Positions 25,950-33,856 of a stretch of 64,000 nucleotides of DNA are shown here, piece by piece; position 1 is the stretch's first letter, and the number at the start of each line of letters is the position of its first letter. Below the pieces are notes generated by a model. The model was not told the origin of the DNA and made no database searches. It saw only the letters and a program-made list of their open reading frames with translations. The position numbers and the translations under genes were made by a program. The stretch is from positions 1 to 64,000 of the forward strand of contig BOKS01000011.1 of NCBI GenBank assembly GCA_016861105.1, given 5' to 3'. The stretch is from Betaproteobacteria bacterium (GTDB lineage: Bacteria; Pseudomonadota; Gammaproteobacteria; Burkholderiales; Casimicrobiaceae).

Positions 25950-27233
25950 CTACATCAGGAGGTCGGGCAGCAGCGTGACGATCGGCGGATAGAAAGCGAT
26001 GGCGAAGATGAGCGCGACGACCGCCGCGACGAGCGGCAGCGCCTCGCGCGCGTAGTCGTCCATCGTCGTGCCGAGCATGCCGCAGACCGTGTACATCGCC
26101 ACGCCCACCGGCGGCGTCATGCTGCCCAGCGTCGTGGCGGTCATCATGACGAGGCCGAAGTGGACCGGGTCGATCCCCGCGCGGACGACGATGGGCACGA
26201 GGATCGGCGTCAGCAGCAGCACGATGACCGTGCTCTCGAGGAACATGCCCAGCAGGAGGATGAACACGACGAGCATGGCCATGAGCACGTCGCGGTCCTG
26301 CGTCAGCGCGACGATCGCCTCCGCCGCGTTCTGCGGCACGCGCTCGAGCGCGATGACGTAGCCGATCATCGCCGAGAACATGATGATCAGCATGATCATG
26401 CCGATGTCGTGGACGGAGTGGCGCAGCGCGGCGTTGAAGCGCTTCCAGTCGAGCTCGCGGTAGGCGAACACGCCGACGGCGATCGCGTAGGCCACGGCGA
26501 ACGCGCCGACCTCCGAGGGCGTGAAGATGCCGAAGCGGATGCCGATCACGAGGAAGACCGGGAACAGCAGCGCCCACTTGCTGCGGTTCGCCTCGCGCGC
26601 GACGTCGCGCCAGCCGGGGAACGCGGCGAGGTCCGGACGGTAGCCGCGGCGGCGCGCGATCAGCCAGGCGGTGCCCATCAGCACGAACGTCATCAGGATG
26701 CCGGGGATCACGCCGCCGAGGAACAGCCGGCCGATCGAGACGTTGCCGAGGAAGCCGTACAGGATCAGGCCGATCGACGGCGGGATGGTCGCGCAGATCA
26801 GCGAGCTGACGGCGATCACCGCGGAGGCGTAGCCGCGCGAGTAGCCCTGGCGCAGCATCGCCGGCCCGAGGATGCGCGCCTCCATCGCGGCGTCGGCGAC
26901 CGCGGAGCCCGACACGCCGCCCATCAGCGCCGAGACGACGATCGAGACCTGCGCGAGCCCGCCGGTCATCCAGCCGGTCAGCGCGCGCGCGAGGGAGATG
27001 ATGCGGTCGGTGATGCCGGTGGCGTTCATCAGGTTGCCCGCCAGCACGAACAGCGGTACGGCGAGCAGCGGGAACGACTGCGTCGCCGTGGCGATGCGCT
27101 GCACGCCGATCGACGCGGGGATCGTGTCGGAGAACACGAAGAACGCGAGGCTCGCCACGCCGACGGCGAACGCGACCGGCATGCCGAGGAACATCAGCGC
27201 GAGGAACAGCAGCGACAGGCCCGCCGTGGTCAC
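25950..27233 (-). CDS. dctM: TRAP transporter large membrane subunit (DctM)
   Basis: A 427-residue twelve-helix protein, the ion-coupled translocation subunit of a TRAP transporter. Family signatures seen: [72 protein letters not shown], and near the end [28 protein letters not shown] 27233 overlaps the DctQ stop (GTGA), the usual coupled arrangement. With DctP and DctQ it would bring in the sugar acid used by the enzymes encoded downstream. The gene symbol is the generic family name; C4-dicarboxylate specificity is not implied. Confidence 0.92.
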   Translation of the reverse strand: MTTAGLSLLFLALMFLGMPVAFAVGVASLAFFVFSDTIPASIGVQRIATATQSFPLLAVPLFVLAGNLMNATGITDRIISLARALTGWMTGGLAQVSIVVSALMGGVSGSAVADAAMEARILGPAMLRQGYSRGYASAVIAVSSLICATIPPSIGLILYGFLGNVSIGRLFLGGVIPGILMTFVLMGTAWLIARRRGYRPDLAAFPGWRDVAREANRSKWALLFPVFLVIGIRFGIFTPSEVGAFAVAYAIAVGVFAYRELDWKRFNAALRHSVHDIGMIMLIIMFSAMIGYVIALERVPQNAAEAIVALTQDRDVLMAMLVVFILLLGMFLESTVIVLLLTPILVPIVVRAGIDPVHFGLVMMTATTLGSMTPPVGVAMYTVCGMLGTTMDDYAREALPLVAAVVALIFAIAFYPPIVTLLPDLLM

Positions 27234-27724
27234 AGCGGGCTCTCCGCCGCGCCAAACGCGGCCTTGCGGTCGCGCACGAACCCGGCGAGCTGGCGCAGCG
27301 CCGTGGTCGCGAGCAGCAGGCTCCCGAGCGGCACGGCCGCGGTCACGAATGCGTACGGGATCTCGGTGTCGCCCATCGGGCGCTCGAGGTTGAGCAGCGT
27401 CAGCTGCGTCCCCAGCACGACCAGCGCCGCGAGGAACGCGATCATCACGCACCAGTGCGCGATCAGCAGCGCGCGCTGCACGCGCTGCGGGAACAGGCGC
27501 ACGACGACGTCGATGATGATGTGCTGCCGTGCGCGCAGCGCCGCATTCGCGCCGAGGAACGCGCACCAGATGAACAGCAGCATCGCGACGTCGATCGCCC
27601 ACAGGATCGGCGCGCCGAGCGCGCGCGACACGGCGGCGACCAGCACGAGGAGCGCGCAGCCGGCGAGGCACAGCTTGCCGAGCGCGTCCTCCCCCTGGGC
27701 GAGGAGGTCGAGGGTCGTCTTCAT
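27230..27724 (-). CDS. dctQ: TRAP transporter small membrane subunit (DctQ)
   Basis: A 164-residue four-helix protein. The third region ARQHIIIDVVVRLFPQRVQRAL and FIWCAFLGANAALRARQHI are the conserved DctQ loop between helices 2 and 3. It bridges DctM and stabilises the complex in the inner membrane. It starts 58 bases after the DctP stop and overlaps DctM by 4 bases. No unusual features. Confidence 0.88.
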   Translation of the reverse strand: MKTTLDLLAQGEDALGKLCLAGCALLVLVAAVSRALGAPILWAIDVAMLLFIWCAFLGANAALRARQHIIIDVVVRLFPQRVQRALLIAHWCVMIAFLAALVVLGTQLTLLNLERPMGDTEIPYAFVTAAVPLGSLLLATTALRQLAGFVRDRKAAFGAAESPL

Positions 27725-27782
27725 CGGGGTCCCCTGCGGGGCCGCGGCAGGCGCGCGGGCGACGCGCCTGCCGCGCGGGCGC

Positions 27783-28754
27783 CTACTTGCCCAGCGCCTT
27801 GTTCACCTGGTCGCGCAGCTCCGCGTAGCCGAGCTTCTGGTAGACGCCGGAGGCGGCGCTGCGGAACGGGGCCTTGTCGACCTCGGCGACGGTCACCCCC
27901 TTCTCGCGCAGCTTCCTCTCGTAGTCGGCGAGCGACTCGATCGTCTTCTCCGAGGCCCACTTGCCGGCGTTGAACGACTCCTCGCGCAGGATCCTCTGCT
28001 GGTCCGCCGGAAGCTTGTCGAACCACGCGCGGCTGGTGACCAGCCCGGTGATGAGGAAGATGTGCTCGGTCTTGGTGACGTACTTGACGACCTCGTAGAG
28101 CTTGGCGCCGTACACGGCGGGGTGCTGCGCCTCGGCGCCGTCGATCACCTTGGTCTGCAGCGCGGAGTACACCTCGGTCCACGCCATGCCGGTCGGCGTG
28201 GCGCCGAGCGCCCGCACCGTCTCCAGCCACACCGGCGCGCCGGGCGTGCGCATCCGGATGCCCTTGAGGTCGGCCGGCGTCTTCACGGGCACGTTGGTCA
28301 GCACGTGCCGGTGGCCCTGGAACCAGTTGAACGACAGCACCTGGTGCTGCGACGCGTTGCGCAGCTTGTCGACCCAGGAGGCGAACAGCGGCGTGCCCTC
28401 CAGCTTGAGCAGCTGGCCGTAGTCGTCGAACAGGTACGGCGCGCCGAGGATGCCGAATTCCTTGACGAACGGCGCGAGCCGGCCGCCGTCGACCAGCACC
28501 GCGACGTTGGCTCCCGCGCGCGCCTGCTCGAGCACGTCCTCGTCCTTGCCGAGCTGCGAGCCGGGGAAGATGCGCACCTGCAGCTTGCCGGCCGAGCGCT
28601 GCTCGACGGCCGCCTTGAAGCGCTCCAGGCCGGCGTAGACCGGGTCGTCGGTGGTGAGCGCCGTGTTGACGTTGAGCACCGTCTGCGCGGATGCGCCGGC
28701 GGCGCCGAGCGCGAGCGCGCAGACGAGCGCGCCGCGGGCGATGGCGTGGATCAT
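27783..28754 (-). CDS. dctP: TRAP transporter solute-binding protein (DctP)
   Basis: A 323-residue periplasmic receptor. A signal peptide of 23 residues ends AGASAQ. The DctP fold is supported by FKAAVEQRSAGKLQVRIFPGSQLGKDEDVLEQARAG near the start, the ligand arginine in KGIRMRTPGAPVW (the R-x-R region that binds the carboxylate), and EVYSALQTKVIDGAEAQHPAVYGAKLYEVVKYVT. The ligand is therefore a carboxylate, here probably a sugar acid. ATG 28754 overlaps the stop of the GntR regulator gene (ATGA), so regulator and receptor are made together. Confidence 0.9.
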   Translation of the reverse strand: MIHAIARGALVCALALGAAGASAQTVLNVNTALTTDDPVYAGLERFKAAVEQRSAGKLQVRIFPGSQLGKDEDVLEQARAGANVAVLVDGGRLAPFVKEFGILGAPYLFDDYGQLLKLEGTPLFASWVDKLRNASQHQVLSFNWFQGHRHVLTNVPVKTPADLKGIRMRTPGAPVWLETVRALGATPTGMAWTEVYSALQTKVIDGAEAQHPAVYGAKLYEVVKYVTKTEHIFLITGLVTSRAWFDKLPADQQRILREESFNAGKWASEKTIESLADYERKLREKGVTVAEVDKAPFRSAASGVYQKLGYAELRDQVNKALGK

Positions 28755-29551
28755 GGGGTCCTCCTCGTGGGCGGCCGGAGCGTGCGACGGGTCGCGGCGG
28801 GCCGTTCCGGCAGGGCCGGCACGCCGCGGAAGTATTCGGGCCTGCCGCGCGCGATCGCGTCGACCGACGCGAAGACGGCGCGCAGGTGCCGGCTCATCGC
28901 GGACGCCGCGGCGTCCGCGTCGCCCGCGATCACGTGGCGCACGATCGCCTCGTGCTGCGCGTGGATCGACGCGAGCCAGTGCGGGTCCTCGAGCGAGAGG
29001 AAGCGCACGCGGTCGAGCTGGGCCTTCACGTCCTCGACCGCGTGCCACACGTTCGGGCGGCCTCCCATCGCCACCAGCTGCTGGTGCATCCGGTCGTCGA
29101 GCGCGATGAACGCGGCCTGGTCGTTGCGGGCGACCGCGCGCGCCTGCTCGCGCAGGTTGGCCCGGAGGTCGCGGGCGTCGGCAGGTCCGCCGCGCGCGGC
29201 CGCGAGCGCCACCGCGCGGCACTCCACGGCCTCGCGGAGGAACTGGCCGTCGGCGACCGCGTCGAGGTCGATCGGCGCGACCGTCGTGCCGACCTGCGGC
29301 CGCACGACGAGCAGCCCCTCGCCCTCGAGCCGGATGATCGCTTCGCGCACCGGCGTGCGGCTGACGCCCAGCCGTGCGGCGACCTCGTTCTCCGAGAGCG
29401 GCGCGAGCGGCGGGAGCGCGCCGGAGAGGATCGCACTGCGCAGCCACTCGTACGCGGCGCCGGCGGCGCCGCGCCGGGCGGCGGGCGCCGCGGCCGCGAC
29501 GGGGGTCGCCGCGGGCAGCGTGTCGGCGGTCAAGCGGCGGGGCGCGGGCAT
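28751..29551 (-). CDS. GntR/FCD-family transcriptional regulator of the first TRAP operon
   Basis: A 266-residue regulator: an Ala-rich N-terminal stretch of about 30 residues, a winged helix (YEWLRSAILSGALPPLAPLSENEVAARLGVSRTPVREAIIRLEGEGLL), and a C-terminal all-helical FCD ligand domain with the metal/ligand histidines in DDRMHQQLV and ASIHAQHEAIVRHV. FCD domains commonly sense carboxylic acids, so the imported sugar acid or a product is the likely effector. ATG 29551 was chosen over earlier starts because those would run through the A+T-rich operator just upstream. First gene of the seven-gene operon, so autoregulation is likely. Confidence 0.88.
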   Translation of the reverse strand: MPAPRRLTADTLPAATPVAAAAPAARRGAAGAAYEWLRSAILSGALPPLAPLSENEVAARLGVSRTPVREAIIRLEGEGLLVVRPQVGTTVAPIDLDAVADGQFLREAVECRAVALAAARGGPADARDLRANLREQARAVARNDQAAFIALDDRMHQQLVAMGGRPNVWHAVEDVKAQLDRVRFLSLEDPHWLASIHAQHEAIVRHVIAGDADAAASAMSRHLRAVFASVDAIARGRPEYFRGVPALPERPAATRRTLRPPTRRTP

Positions 29552-29561
29552 GGGCGCGGAA

Positions 29562-29581
29562 TGTACCACACTAGTATACAA
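29562..29581. promoter_or_regulatory. Candidate GntR-family operator
   Basis: An A+T-rich patch 11 bases before the gntR ATG. On the minus strand it contains TTGTATACTA (29581-29572), which matches the palindrome TTGTATACAA at nine of ten positions, followed by GTGTGGTACA. GTATAC-type palindromes are common targets of FCD-subgroup GntR regulators. Its place over the start region suits autorepression. Assignment to this regulator is by position only. Confidence 0.5.
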
Positions 29582-29660
29582 GTGCAAGGCCTCGCGGCAC
29601 CTTGCCGGACGAGCGCGGGAGGCGTCACACTCGACGCCCGCCCACCCGCCCGTCACGCCG

Positions 29661-30170
29661 ATGGACCGCTTCACGATCTCGCTCGAGCCGCGCCTCGCCG
29701 AGGACTTCGACCGGCTGATCCGCGACCGCGGCTACACGAACCGCTCGGAGGCGGTGCGCGACGTGCTGCGCACGGCCGTCGAGCAGCACGGGCAGCGCCA
29801 GGACCACGGCGGGCACTGCGTGGCGAGCCTGTCGTACGTGTACGGCCACCACGAGCGCGAGCTGGCCGAACGGCTCACCGCGCTGCAGCACGAGCACCAC
29901 GACCTGTGCGTGGCGACGACGCACGTGCACCTCGACCACGACGACTGCCTCGAGACGCTGCTGCTGCGCGGCGCCACGTCGGCCGTGCGGCGCTTCGCCG
30001 ACGCGCTCGTCGCCGAGCGCGGCGTGCGCCACGGCCAGCTCAACCTGATCAGCGTCGACGTCTCCGGGCGCGGCGCGCGCTACGTGCACGCCGATCCGCG
30101 GGCGCACGCGCACTCGCACGCGCCGGGGACGGCGCCCCACGCGCACGTGCATCTCAAGCCCCGCCGCTGA
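29661..30170 (+). CDS. nikR: Nickel-responsive regulator NikR with His-rich tail
   Basis: A 169-residue NikR; E. coli NikR has 133. The N-terminal ribbon-helix-helix is FTISLEPRLAEDFDRL...NRSEAVRDVLRTAV. The ACT-like nickel domain keeps the four square-planar ligands: His77 in LQHEHHD, His88 and His90 in THVHLDHDDC, and Cys96. After the normal end (ISVDVSGRG) there is a tail of about 30 residues with seven histidines in alternating H-A/H-S/H-V pairs, a likely extra metal-binding segment. No nickel transporter, urease or hydrogenase gene is in the window, so the target genes lie elsewhere. Divergent from the GntR operon. Confidence 0.93.
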   Translation: MDRFTISLEPRLAEDFDRLIRDRGYTNRSEAVRDVLRTAVEQHGQRQDHGGHCVASLSYVYGHHERELAERLTALQHEHHDLCVATTHVHLDHDDCLETLLLRGATSAVRRFADALVAERGVRHGQLNLISVDVSGRGARYVHADPRAHAHSHAPGTAPHAHVHLKPRR

Positions 30171-30190
30171 CCGGACGGCGCGGCCCGAAT

Positions 30191-30209
30191 TGGTCATGCC
30201 ACTTGACCA
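30191..30209 (+). promoter_or_regulatory. Perfect FadR/GntR-type operator palindrome
   Basis: TGGTCA (30191-30196), spacer TGCCACT, TGACCA (30204-30209): a perfect 6-bp inverted repeat with 7-base spacing, 68 bases before the ATG of the FadR-type regulator. TGGTC/GACCA half-sites are typical of FadR-subfamily GntR proteins, so autoregulation and control of the following cluster are likely. Confidence 0.65.
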
Positions 30210-30276
30210 CCTTCCCGGCGTCGCGCTACTGTGCGGTCCCGCCTCGCGCGCGCCGCGCGGCGGGTCCGCGTCCGCC

Positions 30277-30978
30277 ATGCCGTTCCAGAGCATCGAGCCC
30301 CGCCGCCTCTACCGCCAGATCGCCGACCAGATCCGCGGGCTGATCCGCTCGGGCGAGTTTCCCCCGGGCGGGCGCCTCCCGCCGGAGCGCGACCTCGCCC
30401 GGCAGCTCGGCGTGTCGCGGCCGAGCGTGCGCGAGGCGCTGATCGCGCTGGAGGTCGAGGGCCTGGTCGAGGTGCGCATCGGCTCGGGCATCTACGTGCT
30501 CGCGCCGAACGGCCGCGAGCCGGGCGAGGGCGCCGACGCGCCGGCGGGGCCGTTCGAGCTGCTGCGCGCGCGCTACGTCATCGAGTCCGAGTGCGCCGCC
30601 CTCGCGGCGAAGTCGGCGAAGCGGCCGCAGGTCGCCGCCATCGAGCAGGCGCTCGACGACATGGAGCGCGAGCACGACGAGGGGCGCTCGCCGCTGGCGA
30701 GCGACCGCCTGTTCCACATGCGCATCGCCGAGGCGACGGGCAACGGCGCGCTCGTCCTCGTCGTCAAGACGCTGTGGGACGAGCGGACCGGCCCGCTGTA
30801 CCAGCGGCTGGAGCATCATTACGACACGCCGGGGCTGTGGGAAGCGGCGATGGCCGAGCACAGGGCGGTGCTGAAGGGGATCGCCGGCCGCGACCCGGCG
30901 GCGGCGAAGTCGGCGATGCAGCGCCACCTCAACATGGCGTACAAGCGGTTCTCGAAGGGCTGGGACGCGCTGCCCTGA
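30277..30978 (+). CDS. FadR-subfamily GntR regulator of the second TRAP cluster
   Basis: A 233-residue regulator with a winged helix (LYRQIADQIRGLIRSGEFPPGGRLPPERDLARQLGVSRPSVREALIALEVEGLVEV) and an FCD ligand domain containing DRLFHMRIAEATGN and MAEHRAVLKGI, both with metal/ligand histidines. ATG 30277 starts the family-typical MPFQSIEPRRLYRQI; an upstream in-frame start at 30190 would run through the operator palindrome. It reads into the zinc dehydrogenase gene 37 bases on, and so heads the sugar-acid cluster. UxuR/ExuR-like roles for hexuronates are a good comparison, but the ligand is unknown. Confidence 0.9.
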   Translation: MPFQSIEPRRLYRQIADQIRGLIRSGEFPPGGRLPPERDLARQLGVSRPSVREALIALEVEGLVEVRIGSGIYVLAPNGREPGEGADAPAGPFELLRARYVIESECAALAAKSAKRPQVAAIEQALDDMEREHDEGRSPLASDRLFHMRIAEATGNGALVLVVKTLWDERTGPLYQRLEHHYDTPGLWEAAMAEHRAVLKGIAGRDPAAAKSAMQRHLNMAYKRFSKGWDALP

Positions 30979-31015
30979 GCGGGGCACCCGGCGGCACGAC
31001 GAAGGAGAGGGCACG

Positions 31016-32041
31016 ATGCTGGCCGCACGCATTCACGCGAAGGAAGACCTGAGGCTCGACGAGTTCGAGACGCCGACCCCCGGACCGGGCGAGGTGCTGC
31101 TGCGCCTCGGTGCCGGCGGCATCTGCGGGTCCGACCTGCACTACTACTTCGAGGGCCGCAACGGCAGCTTCGTCGTCCGCGAGCCGCTGATCCCCGGCCA
31201 CGAGGCATCGGCGGTCGTGGAGGCGGTCGGGCCGGGCGTGACGCGCGTGGCGAAGGGCGACAAGGTGGCGGTGTCGCCGTCGCACGCCTGCGGGCGCTGC
31301 GAGGGCTGCCGCTCGGGGCGCGAGCAGCTGTGCTCGAACATGAAGTTCCTCGGCAGCGCGTCGCTGTTCCCGCACGTCCAGGGCATGTTCCGCGAGTACT
31401 TCGTGATGGGCGAGCGCCAGTGCTACCCGGTCGCCGGCGAGCTCACGCTCGGCGAGCTCGCGTTCGCCGAGCCGCTCGCCGTCGCGCTGCACACGATCCA
31501 CCGCGGCCCCGACCTGATGGGCAAGGCGGTACTGGTCACCGGCGCCGGCACGATCGGCTGCCTGACGGTGATGGCCGCGCGCCTCGCCGGCGCCCGCAGC
31601 ATCACCGTGTCGGACGTCCTCGACCGTCCGCTCGCCAAGGCGCGCGAGGTCGGCGCCGACGTCGCGCTGCGCGCCGACCGGGACGCCGCCGAGCTCGCGG
31701 CGCCGCGCTTCGACGTGTGCTACGAGGTGTCCGGCAGCTTCGCCGCGCTCAAGTCGTGCGTCGCCGCCGTCAAGCGCGGCGGCGTCGTCGTGCAGGCGGG
31801 GACGCTGCCCCACGAGCCGCTGCCGTTCACGGTCAACGAGATCATGGCGAAGGAGATCGACCTGCGCGGCGTGTTCCGCTGGGGCATCGAATTCGACTGG
31901 GCCGTCGACTACCTGTCGTCGCGGCGCGTCGACGTCCGCCCGCTGATCTCCGGCCAGTACCCGCTGAAGGAGGCCGTGTCGGCGTTCGCCGCGGCCGCCG
32001 ACAAGACCCGGAACACGAAGGTGCAGGTCGTGTTCGCCTGA
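31016..32041 (+). CDS. Zinc-dependent alcohol dehydrogenase, L-idonate 5-dehydrogenase-like
   Basis: A 341-residue medium-chain dehydrogenase. Catalytic zinc ligands: Cys in GGICGSDLHYYFEGRNG and His-Glu in IPGHEASAVVEAVG. Structural zinc cysteines are all present in SHACGRCEGCRSGREQLCSN. Cofactor loop VLVTGAGTIGCLTVMAA. The CGSDLHYY-x-GR-G and MFREYFVM segments match L-idonate 5-dehydrogenases, which interconvert L-idonate and 5-ketogluconate. A related polyol or aldonate substrate is likely. Good ribosome site (GAAGGAGAGG). Followed 36 bases later by the TRAP receptor. Confidence 0.87.
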   Translation: MLAARIHAKEDLRLDEFETPTPGPGEVLLRLGAGGICGSDLHYYFEGRNGSFVVREPLIPGHEASAVVEAVGPGVTRVAKGDKVAVSPSHACGRCEGCRSGREQLCSNMKFLGSASLFPHVQGMFREYFVMGERQCYPVAGELTLGELAFAEPLAVALHTIHRGPDLMGKAVLVTGAGTIGCLTVMAARLAGARSITVSDVLDRPLAKAREVGADVALRADRDAAELAAPRFDVCYEVSGSFAALKSCVAAVKRGGVVVQAGTLPHEPLPFTVNEIMAKEIDLRGVFRWGIEFDWAVDYLSSRRVDVRPLISGQYPLKEAVSAFAAAADKTRNTKVQVVFA

Positions 32042-32077
32042 CCCCTCGCGCTTCCACGTCACCCACCAGGAGGAACC

Positions 32078-33055
32078 ATGCACGCCATTCGCAAGCTTCT
32101 CGTCGCGGCCGGGATCGCCGCCGCCGTCGTCGCCGCCGGGCCCGCGGCGGCGCAGACCAAGCTCAAGTGGGCGCACGTGTACGAGACGAGCGAGCCGTAC
32201 CACACCGAGTCGGTGTGGGCGGCCGAGGAGATCAAGAAGCGCACCAACGGCAAGTTCGACATCCAGGTGTTCCCGGCGTCGTCGCTCGGCAAGGAGACCG
32301 ACATCAACCAGGGGATGGCGCTCGGGACGGTGGACATGATCATCAGCGGGCCGTCGTTCGCCGCCCGCAGCTACCCGCGCATCGGCATCGCCTACTATCC
32401 GTTCATCTTCCGCGACGCCGACCACCTGATCGCCTACTCGAAGAGCCCGGTGTTCGCCGAGATGGTGGACGAGTTCCGCAAGAAGACCGGCATCCAGATC
32501 ACCGCCTACACGTACTACGGCGCGCGCCACACCACGTCCAACCGCCCGTTCAACGACTGCGCCGGCATGAAGGGGCTCAAGATCCGCGTTCCGGACGTCC
32601 CCGCCTACATGGCGACGCCGAAGGCCTGCGGGGCGAACCCGACGCCGATCGCGTTCGCGGAGGTCTACCTCGCGCTGCAGAACGGCACGGTCGAGGCGCA
32701 GGAGAATCCGCTGACGACGATCGAGGCGAAGAAGTTCTTCGAGGTGCAGAAGGCCATCATGCTGACGGGCCACATCGTGGACGGGCTGACCACGCAGGTC
32801 GCCCCGCACGTGTGGAACAAGCTGAACGACGCGGAGAAGAAGATCTTCACCGACGTCACGCGCGAGGCCGCGCAGCGGGCCACCGACAAGATCAAGAAGC
32901 GCGAGGCCGAACTGGTCGACGAGTTCAGGAAGAAGGGGCTGCAGATCGTCAACGTCGACCGCAAGAGCTTCGTGGACGCGGTGCTGAAGAGCACCACCCC
33001 CGAGTCGATGGGCTTCACGCGCGCGGACTACGACAAGATCGTCGCCATCAAGTGA
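32078..33055 (+). CDS. dctP: TRAP transporter solute-binding protein (DctP), second system
   Basis: A 325-residue receptor with a 25-residue signal peptide ending PAAAQT. WAAEEIKKRTNGKFDIQVFPASSLGKETDINQG is the DctP N-lobe pattern; the carboxylate-binding arginine lies in LKIRVPDVPAYM, and EVYLALQNGTVEAQENPL is the conserved hinge region. It differs clearly from the first DctP (27783), so the two systems likely take different acids. Ribosome site AGGAGG. A 240-base gap with a REP-like hairpin separates it from dctQ, perhaps to allow a higher receptor level. Confidence 0.92.
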   Translation: MHAIRKLLVAAGIAAAVVAAGPAAAQTKLKWAHVYETSEPYHTESVWAAEEIKKRTNGKFDIQVFPASSLGKETDINQGMALGTVDMIISGPSFAARSYPRIGIAYYPFIFRDADHLIAYSKSPVFAEMVDEFRKKTGIQITAYTYYGARHTTSNRPFNDCAGMKGLKIRVPDVPAYMATPKACGANPTPIAFAEVYLALQNGTVEAQENPLTTIEAKKFFEVQKAIMLTGHIVDGLTTQVAPHVWNKLNDAEKKIFTDVTREAAQRATDKIKKREAELVDEFRKKGLQIVNVDRKSFVDAVLKSTTPESMGFTRADYDKIVAIK

Positions 33056-33081
33056 CCGCCCGCGACAGCGGGCGGCCATCC

Positions 33082-33105
33082 CTGCCCCCGCCTGCGCGGG
33101 GGCAG
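33082..33105. repeat. REP-like hairpin between dctP and dctQ
   Basis: CTGCCCCCGC-CTGC-GCGGGGGCAG: a perfect 10-bp stem with a CTGC loop, 26 bases past the dctP stop. Similar in form to the repeats at 10885 and 10996. Hairpins in this place often hold the receptor transcript at higher level than the membrane subunits. The rest of the gap 33106-33295 shows nothing I can name. Confidence 0.65.
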
Positions 33106-33295
33106 GTTCCAGCCGGGATCCGGCGACTTCTCGTGGACAGCGGCCAGCCAGACCCGTCCCCGCTGCCGCGCGGACGGGCGCCGCGGGGCGCGCCGCCGTG
33201 ATCGGCCCGGCACCCCCTTCCGCCCGCGCGCTGGCGACCGCGACCATTCGCCTGCGGCCCGCCGCGCCGCGGACGACCTCGCCCTTCAGCCGCCG

Positions 33296-33856
33296 ATGAG
33301 CACAGCCCCCGACACCGAGCAGGTCCTCGACGCCGACGGCCACTTCCATGCGAAGGACGAGGCGGTCGACATCTCGCACTACCGCTTCGAGGACTGGTTC
33401 ACGTTCGTCGTGTTCTGGCTGCTGGCGCTCGACGTCTTCTACCAGTTCTTCACGCGCTACGTCGTGCAGGACTCGGCGGCGTGGACGGAGGAGATCGCGC
33501 GCTACCTGCTGATCGTCGTGACCTTCGTCGGCGCGTCGATGGGCGTGCGGCGCAACACGCACATCCACGTCGAGGTCCTCTACCGCTACGTCCCGGCCGC
33601 GGCCGGCCGCGTGCTGTCGACGCTCGTCGACGCGGTGCGCGTCGGCCTGCTGGCGTACGCCACCTGGCTCGGCGTGGAGCTGGTACCGCGGATGCACAAC
33701 CTGAAGATGACCGTCGTCGACTTCCCGATGAGCATCATCTACGCGTTCGTGACCGCCGGCTTCGCGCTGATGACGCTGCGCGCCGTGCAGGTCGCGCTGC
33801 GCCACTGGCGGCAGGGGTGGAGCGCGCTCGAGCGCCCGGGGGAGGCCGAGACATGA
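33296..33856 (+). CDS. dctQ: TRAP transporter small membrane subunit (DctQ), second system
   Basis: A 186-residue DctQ with four hydrophobic helices and a hydrophilic N-terminus of about 35 residues containing several His and Asp (DADGHFHAKDEAVDISHYRFEDW), longer than in the first system. The conserved loop is EEIARYLLIVVTFVGASMGVRRNTHIHVEVLYRYVP. Its stop overlaps the dctM start (ATGA). It would bridge DctM in the inner membrane. Confidence 0.88.
   Translation: MSTAPDTEQVLDADGHFHAKDEAVDISHYRFEDWFTFVVFWLLALDVFYQFFTRYVVQDSAAWTEEIARYLLIVVTFVGASMGVRRNTHIHVEVLYRYVPAAAGRVLSTLVDAVRVGLLAYATWLGVELVPRMHNLKMTVVDFPMSIIYAFVTAGFALMTLRAVQVALRHWRQGWSALERPGEAET

Noticed and set aside
26160-30170. A continuous 1336-codon plus-strand open frame across the first TRAP operon
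   Set aside because: It is antisense to seven well-supported genes, has shadow-type composition rich in Arg, Asp, Glu and His, and only its last part (nikR) is real. Long antisense frames are expected at this G+C content.
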